A DNA stretch of 64,000 nt. Source: Haematobia irritans. Lineage: Eukaryota; Arthropoda; Insecta; Diptera; Muscidae. The DNA lies in NCBI RefSeq assembly GCF_050003625.1, contig NC_134398.1:98931479-98995478 (forward strand). The letters run 5' to 3'. Position 1 is the first letter of the stretch, and each line of letters opens with the position of its first letter. Shown piece by piece: positions 10,475-20,660 of this stretch. The notes beneath the pieces were generated by a model. It was not told where the DNA came from. It did no database searches and saw nothing but the letters and a program-made list of their open reading frames with translations. Both the position numbers and the translations under genes were made by a program.

Positions 10475-12577
10475 CACACAAAAAAACTTTTTTTGATTTC
10501 AATCACGAAAATCGCGGATTCAATCATTTTTTTAATTGAAATGTCTGCAATCACGAAAATGATACTATCAATCACCCATTTTGATTGGAAACCAACACGA
10601 TTTTTAATTAAAAATTTAATTGACTTTTGTCACGGAATCAATTAATTGTGTGATTGAATCAATTAAAAACGTGATTGATTTTTAACATAAAATTAAATCA
10701 CAGTTTTAATTGAATCAATTAAAATTTTAATTAATTTCGCGACAAAAATCAATCAACTATTTGATTCATTCAATTAAATAATTAATTGAAATTGGCTATA
10801 AATTTCGATCAAAAAATTTATATATTGCGACCCCAAAATCGTATTTAGTTTTTTTTTCTTTTGAAATAAAAGAAAATATGTGTTTCTTATAAAACATATT
10901 TAATATTTTATTATTTTTTGAATTATGCAATAGACAAATAAATTTGGTTCTTGTCATTCGTGTTTTGTTCTAACATAACTTACAAATACAACTACTATCA
11001 ATAACAACTATAGGGTGAAAAAATAAAGTATATAAATCATTATCTTCCTTATAATAATAACCATGTTAGCATGTTCCTTCTAATATGTAGATGCGCCTAG
11101 ATTTCCAATAAATCAGCAGCCTGTAAGCTAAATTAGTTTTTCTGAAAGTAAACAGAATAATTCGAATTTAATTTTGTTCAATTAAAAGTTAATTTTGTTA
11201 AACATTACCTGCATTGAATATCAAGTTCAATTCTTAGATCCAGGTTGCAGATTTATAATCTTCTTTTGCAGTTGTAGTCTTTTAGCATTAAAAAGGTGTA
11301 TTAAGGAGCTTGGTAATTTAATTTTAGTAACAATTCCTTTCCAAAATATCCACACATTGAAATCGTCTATTAAAATTTGAAGCAATCAAAGACAAAAATA
11401 ATTGGAAAGCAATGTAATATTTGGTATTATATTGATGATACTTTGCAAATTCTGGAAATAGAAAAAAATATAAATGGAAAATACATATTTTTAGTATTTT
11501 CTGATATTTTTCATATTTTTAAATCCAAAAGAAAGAACTTTTTTACCATTACATAATTCAGCTTATTAGCTTATATACCAGATATGCTGCTCTCTACTTG
11601 GGTTCAAACTGAAAAAGGCAGGTAAAACAAAAATGCAATTTAATGCCAACGCTACTTCGCAACTTCAAGGTGAATCTTCCAACAAACCCATACCGCTCTT
11701 GGTTTTAAGAAAACTAGGAGTGAAAAAATTTATAATTTTAAAAGATCAATACGGTACCCACTTTTTATTGCAAACATATTATTATATATTTGATAAAATG
11801 ATGGAGTTGATGGGATTGATTGGTCAATTTCACGAAATAAAATTGGTCACTAAAAGAAATGAATAAAAAATATATTATTTTAGTCCGTTTAATGTAAACA
11901 GGCTTCAATGGAAAACGGTATTCACAATTTCTTACCTTCAATAAACGTGGATTGTTTTCCATTTTTACAATACCACAAAACACAAACACAGGTAATTTCA
12001 AATGCGTTCTGTCATATATTTTTTTCAAACCTTTACCACGTGGCCGTTTGTTGTTGCACACTTTATTTATTTCAACCCTTTGCTATGATTTGTTGTTGGT
12101 TTCAAAATATTTATGCACACATTTTGAATGCAGCAGACAGAATGTCGCCAACAATGTTTTTCAATTTACGCGAAAAACAAAAACCCAACGGTTCGTTACG
12201 AGTTACTTCCACAGACTGATCTCTCCATCATACATTGTTGAATAAATACCCATTCTCATGTTCTCTTGTCGCTCTTTCCATTGCTCAAAATTATTCAGTT
12301 TCAAAAGGTGATTGGATCAATCACATGTGTAATTGGAAACGGAAAAAATTTCAATCACGTTTGTAATTAAAAATTATTTCCGAATTGATTAAATTAAATT
12401 GATTGAAGCAATTAATATTTTAATTGGAAACGTAACAAATATCAATCATTTTTTAAATTGGTTTTTATTCGGATTTGATTAAATAATTAATTGAATCAAT
12501 TAACATGTTAATTGAATCCGTTTCCAAATTCAATTAAGTGTTTAATTGAAAAAATGTTGGTGATAATTTTTTGTGTG
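10475..12577. mobile_element. TA-flanked 2.1-kb DNA element with AT-rich subterminal repeats
   Basis: Ends are CACACAAAAAA / TTTTTTGTGTG, flanked by TA (10473-10474, shared with the preceding element, and 12578-12579). The first and last roughly 300 bp (10480-10800 and 12290-12570) are packed with AATTGATT and ATTGAATCAATTAA type motifs in both orientations, like transposase-binding subterminal arrays. The middle holds only short frames. On the minus strand, 12061-11910 reads MCNNKRPRGKGLKKIYDRTH and ends at GAAG|GTAAGA, which could be an exon; I do not recognise it. The superfamily is undetermined. Confidence 0.72.
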
Positions 12578-12579
12578 TA

Positions 12580-12706
12580 GGAAGTGTTTTTCAAAGTTTG
12601 TTTCGCCGAAGTCGGAGTCGAGCAAATTTTCTACGACTCAGGCTCCGATTCCAGCAAAATCTTCAGACTCCGACTCCAAGACTCCGGCTCCGACTCTACA
12701 GCCCTG
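12580..12706. other. Short stretch rich in GACTCCG repeats
   Basis: GACTCCGACTCC, GGCTCCGACTC and similar words are repeated between about 12630 and 12700. This looks like a degenerate simple repeat at the junction of the DNA element and the BEL fragment. No gene seen. Confidence 0.5.
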
Positions 12707-13094
12707 ATGACTACTACAGCTTTTTTGGCCGCTTTCAAAAGATTTAGAAGAGGCACATGTACAGATATTTATTCTGATTGTGTCACAAACTTTGTCATTA
12801 CTTACGCTTGACCAATACAACTTGGCACTTCATCCCACCAGCTTCTCCACATTTTGGCGGTTTATGGGAAGCTGGTGTAAAATCTGTAAAACATCATCTT
12901 AAGAGAGCCACTAACGACCGAAATATTACATTTGAGGAATTAGCGACGTTGCTTTGTCAAATAGAAAGCTGTCTTAATTCAAGACCTCTTTGTCCTTTAT
13001 CGTCGGAACCGTCAAAATTCGAAGTGCTAACACCGGCACATTTTCTCGTTGGAGAGCCCACAACTTGTTTGCCAGAAGAATCCCTATTAGATAC
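12707..13094 (+). pseudogene. BEL E1 integrase fragment
   Basis: It reads MTTTAFLAAFKRF then RGTCTDIYSDCVTNFV, the second part of the BEL integrase core; the Asp of YSD is the second catalytic residue. An internal deletion with a frameshift follows near 12800. It resumes with TNTTWHFIPPASPHFGG and LWEAGVKSVKHHLKR, where the Glu of WEAG is the third catalytic residue, and runs to FLVGEPTTCLPEESLLDT, the start of the DUF5641-type tail. The gypsy LTR cuts in here. The first catalytic Asp region is absent, so the piece cannot be active. Confidence 0.88.
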
Positions 13095-13595
13095 GGTTAC
13101 GAATTTGATAATTATAGATTTAAGTTTATTTAAATTAGTTTCTATTAATTTAAAATTTCTGAATGAATTTCTGAATTTCTTTTATGTTCTTTTGTTTGCT
13201 TATTTTCATATCGAAATGTAAGTTCTTACTCTCTCATAGTTTAACAACCCCTTTGCTTTGTTATTTTGCATTCTCATTTCATCTCATTGTCTATTGTCAT
13301 TGTTATTGTTGTTGTAGTAATGCGAACATATATCTATGGGAGTGTATATGTGTTTGGCAGACACCAGATGAATAACTTAATGGTCGTAGATTCTTCTAGC
13401 GTTGTCAAAGAATGTTCTGGGGTTGCCAGAATATTGTAGTGCTGCCAGAATATTATTACATTGCCAGACCGTCATATACAAAAGCGCTCGCATGCTGCTA
13501 ACGAGTCAGTCTTGATTAAAGCTTCAAACGTTATTGAAACGAACAGCGTTTTAATTGACGGGTAATTAAAAACGCCTAAATATAAAAACGTAACA
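13095..13595 (+). repeat. 5' LTR of gypsy copy 2
   Basis: This 501-bp LTR begins GGTTACG (first base changed from T) and ends GTAACA. Relative to copy 1 it carries an extra CTCATAGTTTAACAACCCC-like stretch near 13230-13255 and has lost about 90 bp near the TCAGTC region. PBS TGGTGTCGGAAGTG follows at 13598-13611. Confidence 0.88.
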
Positions 13596-13633
13596 ATTGG
13601 TGTCGGAAGTGAAATAACGAAAAAAAATCTACA

Positions 13634-14890
13634 ATGAAGTTTAATGAGCTTCGTGTGGAAGACTTAAAAAAGGAGTTGAGCAAGTTGGAGCTGCCGACAA
13701 CAGGCAATAAGGCCCAGCTTCAAAAGCGTCTACTGGAAGAGTTTGAACGGCGTAATATGGACATTGCGACGCATGAGTTTGATTATAAGGAGGACATTGA
13801 CGAATCAATACTCGTCAATACCAGCAGTGTAGAAAATCCATCTGTGGCTTCAAGTGTTGTGGATTATGTTTTGAGCAAAATGATGGAAGAGAATTTTAGA
13901 AAACTGGAAGCAAATTCTCTAAAAATGGAAGAAAATTCAAGAAAGCTGCTGGAAGAAAACGCTTTAAAAATGGAAGCAAATTCTAGAAAATTGGAAGAAA
14001 AATTCGAATAAAATTCAAAAAAGATGGACGAAAATTCTAGAATTCTCAATGAAAAACTACAACAAATTTCTGAAGGCATGGAGAAACGTGTGAACCATAT
14101 AGAAAATCAAATTGAGGAATTGGATAAGAAAGTTCTTTCCGTGGATGAGAAAATTATGGTTCATGATGAGAAGTTTCTGCACATCGAGAAAAAAATGTCA
14201 GAGCTGGAAATTAAAGGTGGTCCAGTGCGCGTCATCGAGGGCTCAAAAATCAAAACTCCTGTTTTCGATGGCTCAACGTCATTTGATGTCTTCAAATTCC
14301 AATTCGAAATGGTTGCTTGTAGAAATTTGTGGAATGACGATGATAAAGCAATTGAACTTCTATTGGCATTAAAGGGCAATGCTGCTGATGTGATACAAAG
14401 CATTCCTGCTGCTTCTAGAAATAACTATAATGAAGTAAAAGTGGCACTTCAACGCAAGTATGGTGGAGAGCACAAGCAGGACATTTTCAAAATGGAATTA
14501 AGAGGAAGAGTTCAGCATACCCTGGAGAGAATCATCCTATTATAGATCGTATCAAGATTGAGACTTTTGTGAATGGCATTCGAGACCCTGAGATAAAAAA
14601 ATAAACATATGCCGCACAAAAAGCTACATTCACAGAAACAGTAAAACGAGATTGCTGGCACGGCCTCAAATTCACAAAGTACGCAGAGTAGAGACCGAGT
14701 GTGAAGAATTGAAATCAGTCATTGAATTGCTAAAAGAGGCTCTAAGGCAGATAATGCAAGAAAAGAAGCAGCAGGCAAATAAATCTAGAATAAAATGATA
14801 TAACTGTGATAAGGCTGGACATCTTTCCAGGGAATGTAAAGCGTGGCGTAAAACGTCGGGGTCAATCTCGCCATCTCCATTAAACAATAA
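13634..14890 (+). pseudogene. gag: gypsy copy 2 gag, broken
   Basis: This is the same protein as the Gag at 6209-7522: SAP-like start MKFNELRVEDLKKELSKLEL, coiled-coil region and FDVFKFQFEMVACRNLWNDD. It is interrupted by a stop at about 14009 (KFE then TAA), re-opens at 14024-14545, and then loses frame near 14510, where a segment is deleted. The zinc knuckle region near 14800 is decayed (KAGHLSREC remains readable in part). No functional product is expected. Confidence 0.88.
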
Positions 14891-15049
14891 TCATAAGAAG
14901 GCGACCACAAAGCCAAGCGACTCAAATTCTAATTTTGCGGATAATAGAAAAGGTGGCAAACAAGTTATTGATCAAGACTTGACACGACGGCATTGCAATG
15001 TAGAAAGCACACGCTACTCGAAGGCTGAACCAAAGGAGACAGTTGTAAA

Positions 15050-16346
15050 TGTCAGGCAGTTACACAACATAAAGATCCCATTCTGAGAAAAATTATTTCA
15101 GCCAAAGAAGAAAATAAGAAACTCAGCAAGAAAGACATCGCAGCCGAAAGTCCACTTAAGAAATCATACTGGGCTCAATGGGATAGTTTAGTTCTAGTCA
15201 ATGGATCCCTGCAACGTAAATGGGAAAGCGAAGATGGCAAGAGCAGCCGAAATTTGGTCATCGTGCCGGATCCCAAAAAAAGAGACGTTTTGGCGGAGTT
15301 CCATAATGGTCCCAGTGGAGGTCATCTGGGAATAACCAAAACAGCCGAGAAAGTGAAGCAACGATTCTACTGGGTTGGATGCCAGAAATCAATTGCAGAA
15401 TGGGTAGCCAATTGCGAGAAGTGTATGAAGGCGAAACGTCCAACAAGGAAAATTCGAGGTCCTATGCAAGAGTATAGACCAGGAAAGCAATGGACGTGGA
15501 GGGCCTTTCCCAGTAAGTGATTCTGGAAACCGGTATGTCCTTGTGGTCATGGACTACTTCAGCAAATGGCCGGAGGTGTATGCAATTCCAAACCAAGAGG
15601 CAAAAACGATTGTGGATGTGGTCAACAAAAACTGGATATGTCGCTACGGTGTGCCGTCCGAGATTCACTCAGACCAGGGAAGAAATTTTGAATCGGCCAT
15701 ATTCAAAGAGATGTGTGAATCCCTTGGTATCAAGAAAACGAGAACTACGCCATTACATCCACAATCCGATGGCATGTTAGAAAGGTTTAATCGCACCCTG
15801 GAGGAACATTTTCGAAAAGTGGTGGACAACGGCCAGAGGGACTAGGACGAGCATATACCAAAGTTTTTGCTTTCCTATAGATCTGTCATTCATGATTCCA
15901 CCTCTCGAACACCGGCCAATGTTCTATTCGGAACTGAGTTGAAGTTGCCTGGAGATCTGATATTCGGCGCTAAACCTAATGAGCTCGCCATGGAAGAAAA
16001 CAGAAACGACATCCCAAACACTTTCGGAGAAGTTCACGAATCAGTGCGCAACAAAATAAAAATGGTCAGCAACAGAATAAAGGCGAGATACGATCGTGCT
16101 GTAAATACTGAGGGCTTCCAAAAAGAAGAATTGGTTCTGCTATTTAACCCGCAACGAAAGAAAGGATTGTGCCCTAAACTGCAAACACAGTGGGAAGGCT
16201 CATACAAAGTCATCAAGAAGATCAATGATGTTGTATACCGGATTCAGAAGGACGACAGCCCTAGATCAAAGATGAAAGTTGTACATCTGGAACGATTGGC
16301 TCCTTACGGAACAGGTTCTGTGCCTGTTCGGGCCGAACAGGCTTAA
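15050..16346 (+). pseudogene. pol: gypsy copy 2 integrase remnant of pol
   Basis: After a large deletion the sequence joins pol just before integrase (KIISAKEENKK). It includes a zinc-binding segment with VANCEKCMKAK, intact where copy 1 has Ser. A deletion of about 20 bases near 15484 removes the region with the first catalytic Asp. YVLVVMDYFSKW, HSDQGRNFE and MLERFNRTLEEH follow, and then a TAG stop at about 15843 (GQRD then stop). The C-terminus reads through LSYRS to VPVRAEQA and ends at TAA (16345-16347). This shows where the family's true pol stop lies. Confidence 0.88.
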
Positions 16347-16533
16347 GCGGGAGGCAGTGTTACGAATTTGATAATTATAGATTTAAGTTTATTTAAATTA
16401 GTTTCCGTTAATTTAAAATTTCAAATTGTAACGATAAAATTTCGTTATCACTTGTTGGAATCATCTATTCATTTTCTGGTACTTTCCTGAATTTCTTTTA
16501 TGTTCTTTTGTTTGCTTATTTTCATATCTCATA

Positions 16534-18717
16534 CACCCAGAAATGTTTGGTTGCAATTCGATAATTACAATGAGGAAATGATGTCAGTAACTTATTTTTT
16601 GTTACAAGAACAATGTTTTGATTATTATACATCCAACACGACCATAAAAAAGTTCACAGGATCAAAACGAAATTCCCATAACCATTCAATTGGTTACAAT
16701 AACCAATGCCGATAAATTTGGTTTTATGCTGCATAAAATTGTTGAGCTAACCACCAGCATAGTGAGACCTTCATCATGGGAATCAACAAATGGCTGGTAC
16801 AACCAAAAGTTGAGTATACTAATAGAATCTTAGTTCAATTATAGGACGGGCGTAAGGTAGTTGTTGCAACAAATAAATATTTATATCAACATCGACATGG
16901 TAAATGGTATGACGCTACAAAATTTGCAAAACGGGGAACAGCATTTACTTGATAATAGTCCGCAATACATTGAATAAAGTTTATCCCATAGAAAAGAAGT
17001 TGCCTTCAGGTAAATATCGCACCGATTTATAAAAAAGGAATATTACAAAAGTTTCCATAAAAATTGCAGGCTTCATACACCAACAAACACAAATACTTTT
17101 TACGGCAAGCGAGCTTTTTTTATTGTATTAAGAATACAGGACGAGTGTAAGTCGATTTGTATTTATATATAGAGGCTTAAGGAAGAAATTTCTGGCAAGT
17201 ATATATTGAATTAGGTTCTGTAGTTCGACCACATAATTGCAACCTAATAACCACACCCAGAAAACAGATTCGTTGCCTCAACCGAATTATTTGCCAACCG
17301 AAAGCAGGTGGTTCCGTCAACTATCAATGATATCTGTCAGCACAACTAACATTTGGCAATTGTAACTGCATGGTAGTATGTTGGATCAACTTTGCATTTG
17401 TTGTCGCAATCTCATATTAATTGTTTTGTTTGTTGGTGCAACCGCTCTCGATTTTCTTTATTATTATCCTAACCAAATTTCAATATTAAATGAAAGGGCA
17501 GATTATATTGAGATTTTATTAATTTATTACAAGATTTACAATCATAATAAACTACGAAAATAAATACAAAAAGTGCTAACAACAAGGCTATTGATCTACA
17601 TATATGTGGTCAAACTACAGAACCTAATTCAATATATACTTGCCAGAAATTTCTTCCTTAAGCCTCTAGATATAAATCCTCCTCTATGCTTCATACAATA
17701 AAAAAAGCTCGCTTGCCGTAAAAAAGTATTTGTGTTTGTTGGTGTATGAAGCCTGCAATTTTTATGGAAACTTTTGTAATATTCCTTTTTATAAATCGGT
17801 GCGATACTTACCTGAAGGCAACTTCTTTTCTATGGGATAAACTTTATTCAATGTATTGCGGACTATTATCAAGAAAATGCTGTTCCCCGTTTTGCAAATT
17901 TTGTAGCGTCATACCATTTACCATGTCGATGTTGATATAAATATTTATTTGTTGCAACAACTACCTTACGCCCGTCCTATAATTGAACTAAGATTCTATT
18001 AGTATACTCAACTTTACGTTGTACCAACCATTTGTTGATTCGCATGATGTAGGTCTCACTATGCTGGTGGTTAGCTCAACAATTTTATGCAGCATAAAAC
18101 CAAATTTATCGGCATTGTTTATTGTAATCAATTGAATGGTTATGGGAATTTCGTTTTGATCCTGTGAACTTTTTTATGGTCGTGTTGGATGTATAAAAGG
18201 GAAAATAATCAAAACATTGTTCTTGTAACAAAAAACAAGTTACTGACATCATTTCCTCATTGTAACGATCGAATTGCAACCAACCATTTCTCTGGGTGCA
18301 TCTGTCATTGGTATACAAACATTACCTATAAAAAATTGTAAATTGTAATGTAAATTGATCTCACATATATGTAGATCAAAAGCCTTTGTTGTTAGCACCT
18401 TTTGTATTTATCTTCGTAGTTTATTATGATTGTAAATCTTGTAATAAATTAATAAAATCTCAATATAATCTGCCCTTTCATTTGATATTGGAATTTGGTT
18501 AGGATAATAGTAAAGAAAATCGAGGGCGGTTGCACCAACAAACAAAACAATTAATATGAAATTGCGACAACCAATGCAAAGTTGATCCAACATACTACCA
18601 TGTAGTTACAATTGCCAAATGTTAGTTGTGCTGACAGATATCATTGATAGTTGATGGAACCACCTGCTTTCGGTTGGCAAATAATTCGGTTGAGGCAACG
18701 AATTTGTTTTCTGGGTG
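16534..18717 (+). mobile_element. TA-flanked DNA element X1, split by a copy of itself
   Basis: Terminal repeats are CACCCAGAAA / TTTCTGGGTG with TA on both sides (16532-16533, 18718-18719). Element X1 consists of 16534-17253 and 18301-18717; the middle is an inverted sister copy (X2, 17254-18298). Each half of X1 has an inverted counterpart in X2, so the whole reads as two crossed inverted repeats. There is no transposase. A 61-codon frame starting MLDQLCI is present in both copies (17378-17563 plus, 18408-18593 minus). Confidence 0.87.
17254..18298 (-). mobile_element. DNA element X2, nested inside X1
   Basis: This complete copy of about 1,045 bp lies in inverse orientation to X1. Ends are CACCCAGAAAA (left) and TCTCTGGGTG (right), each flanked by CA (17252-17253, 18299-18300). 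It lacks about 60 bp that X1 has at 18301-18360, so it is a length variant of the family. Confidence 0.82.
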
Positions 18718-19124
18718 TAGTTTAACAACCCCTTTACTTTGTTATTTTGCATTCTCATTTCATCTCATTGTCCATTGTCATTGTTATTGTTGTTGTAGTA
18801 ATGCGAGCATATATCTATGTGAGTGTATATGTGTTTGGCAGAAACCAGATGAATAACTTAATGGTCGTAGATTCTTCTAGCGTTGTCAAAGAATGTTCTG
18901 GCGTTGTCAAAGAATATTGTAGTTCTGTTAAAATATTCTCACATTGCCAGACCGTCATATATAAAAGCGCTCGCATGCTGTTAACGAGTCAGTCTTAATT
19001 AAAGCGTCAAACGAATAACATCAGTGTGAACGAATTGTAAAGTGAATTGTAGATTAACGTTATTGAAACGAACAGTGTTTTAATTGACGGGTAAATAAAA
19101 ACGCCTAAATATAAAAACGTAACA

Positions 19125-19373
19125 ATACGAATATCTTGACCAGGTGGAAAAGTTAAAGCAACACTTCTGGATGAGATGGCATCACGAATATTTGAATCGT
19201 TTACAAGCGCGGGCTAAATGGCTGAAAAACACAGTTGATCCTAAAGTCGGAGATTTGGTATTAGTGGCACACGACCTGGACCTGGACAATGGATACTCGG
19301 TCACATTGAAAATACTCATCCGATGGAAAAACAAGGGTGGTATCTGTTCTATTGAAAAAGCAAAACTATAACA
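19125..19373 (+). pseudogene. BEL E1 polyprotein C-terminus
   Basis: This continues the frame broken at 13094. After the duplicated ATAC it reads LKQHFWMRWHHEYLNRLQAR, then DPKVGDLVLVAHDLDLDNGY, the DUF5641-type C-terminal domain that follows BEL/Pao integrases (and is also seen at 42700 in the intact element). It ends at a TAA near 19371 with a frameshifted last part (WKNKGGICSIEKAKL). A short gap near 19140 has lost a few codons compared with E2. Confidence 0.85.
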
Positions 19374-19633
19374 AGGCCAATTTCTAAAATTTCTCTACTT
19401 CCAGACAATACACCACCATCTGAAAGCAGCTAAATAATGAAAACATTTAATCTACTGTACACAAAGAAGATACAAAAACTCAAATCACACAAGAATCATG
19501 AATGTTGCCTTTAAATATACAAACACTGTGAGTCGGAGCATAGCGGAGGCAGCGCATCGACTAAATTTCTCCCAACGAAAGGCCATGCATTGATTGCAAA
19601 CATTTATGAAAATTCGTTCATTGAGGGGGAGAA
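19374..19633 (+). other. 3' untranslated tail and PPT of BEL E1
   Basis: This non-coding stretch is shared with E2 in inverse orientation (26219-26496). It ends in TTGAGGGGGAGAA, a polypurine tract directly before the LTR start TGTTGCTGG at 19634. Confidence 0.75.
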
Positions 19634-19951
19634 TGTTGCTGGAAAACTGTATTTTCTTATACATATTATTATCGCACTAAATTCATTTGATTTAAATTCA
19701 TTTATATCAAATTCATTTTAGTTCATTTATATCAAATGTAATTAAATATTCTTTTAATTTTATACTTATTAAACTCTTTTAATTAATTTCTAAAGGTACA
19801 TTTAATTTGCCGCCGCTCTTTCTCTCTTCCGAAATTCGGAAATAAAAAACATATAAACTGATCTTTTTGGGAGTGAAGAATAGCAACAAGTAGACTGTAG
19901 AGATTCTGAGTTGCTTGCATGAATGTTTAAACCATACACGAATCCACATAT
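19634..19951 (+). repeat. BEL E1 3' LTR
   Basis: It begins TGTTGCTGGAAAACTGTATT and for about 160 bp matches the E2 LTR read from 26218 downward. It then diverges but keeps a similar last part (CACGAATCCACATAT). It meets the gypsy solo LTR at ATAT, so its true end is not certain. Confidence 0.75.
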
Positions 19952-20524
19952 TGTTACGTTTTTATATTGAGGCGTATTTAATTACCCAATAATTAAAACA
20001 CAGTTCTTTTCAAATAACGACAATCTACAATTTATTTGTTTAACTGGTTGGTTTCACTTATTTGCTCTACGATGTGTACTGTATAAGCTTTAGCTTACGA
20101 CTGACTTGACTGCTCTCTCCGCTAGGGGTTTATATACCGAGATATGACGATTTCGAATGTTCTCGCTAATTGGCCTACAACCTTCGAGATTAAGCTACTA
20201 CCATGTAGATGTCGCACGGGCGACATTCCACATATTTATCGACTTATGTTCATTGTCTCGGCTATCTAGAACTTTCTATGGGGCGTTATTGTACAGGTGA
20301 TATGACACACATACTTTTAGGCTTATTCTTATCTTGGCTAGTGCATTCTACCATCTGTGCAGGCATAAGGGATTATGGTCATATTACCGATAATTATAAC
20401 AGTAAAACAAAAGGCGTTACTTTTACGATGAATGATTGGAAAACTAAGAACACAAAAGATGTTTAGGAAAGGACTAGAAACTAAAGAAATGACTCTAGCA
20501 AGTTATGACGTAATTTTATAGTTA

Positions 20525-20536
20525 GGTTAGGTTAGG
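20525..20536 (-). repeat. CCTAA-repeat 3' tail of LINE A
   Basis: On the plus strand GGTTAGGTTAAAGTGGCAGC marks the LINE 3' end, preceded by the target duplication; on the element strand it ends in TTTAACCTAACC. The other three LINE copies end in the same short repeats (29605 region, 33340-33357, 49288 region). The unit equals the C-strand of the common insect telomere repeat TTAGG. Confidence 0.8.
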
Positions 20537-20660
20537 TTAAAGTGGCAGCCCGATTAAGATTCAGGCTCACTTAGACTATTCAGTCCATTGTGATACCACA
20601 TTAACTAAAAGTACCTATTACATATGGGCACTTCTAGTTTTAACCGCTGAACCTTCTTGA

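Larger units (their letters stand above)
13095..19124 (+). mobile_element. Ty3/gypsy element, copy 2, internally deleted
   Basis: This is the same family as copy 1, in opposite orientation. It comprises a 5' LTR (13095-13595), PBS, broken gag (13634-14890), only the integrase end of pol (about 15050-16346), PPT and a 3' LTR (16358-19124). About 2 kb of protease, RT and RNase H are deleted. Target duplication is ATAC (13091-13094 and 19125-19128). The 3' LTR is interrupted by a nested DNA element at 16534-18717. Confidence 0.92.
16358..19124 (+). repeat. 3' LTR of gypsy copy 2, interrupted
   Basis: The LTR begins TGTTACGAATTTG after the PPT GCGGGAGGCAG and ends AAAACGTAACA. The 5' LTR reads CATATCGAAATGTAAG...CTCATAGTTTAAC where this one has CATATCTCATA, then the inserted DNA element, then TAGTTTAAC. 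So 19 bp were lost and a TA target was duplicated. It retains the TCAGTC region missing from its partner LTR. Confidence 0.88.
12707..19951 (+). mobile_element. BEL/Pao fragment E1, split by gypsy copy 2
   Basis: This is the 3' end of a BEL/Pao element: part of integrase (12707-13094), then the C-terminal domain (19125-19373), a 3' untranslated tail and the 3' LTR (19634-19951). Gypsy copy 2 separates the two parts, with ATAC duplicated. The matching minus-strand copy E2 (25638-35650) keeps the same protein without this insertion (LPEESLLDTNMNILTRW), which proves continuity. The 5' two-thirds are gone. Confidence 0.85.

Noticed and set aside
12630..12703. GACTCC-rich stretch as an Ser-Asp repeat protein
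   Set aside because: Too short, no start, and located at an element junction; better read as a simple repeat.
16534..18717. Foldback (FB-type) element
   Set aside because: The arms are not one simple inverted repeat; their order A B A' B' and four terminal motifs are explained better by one element inserted into another.
20521..20540. GGTTAGGTTAGG as a telomere repeat tract
   Set aside because: Only two or three units, always joined to the same LINE 3' end and followed by target duplications.
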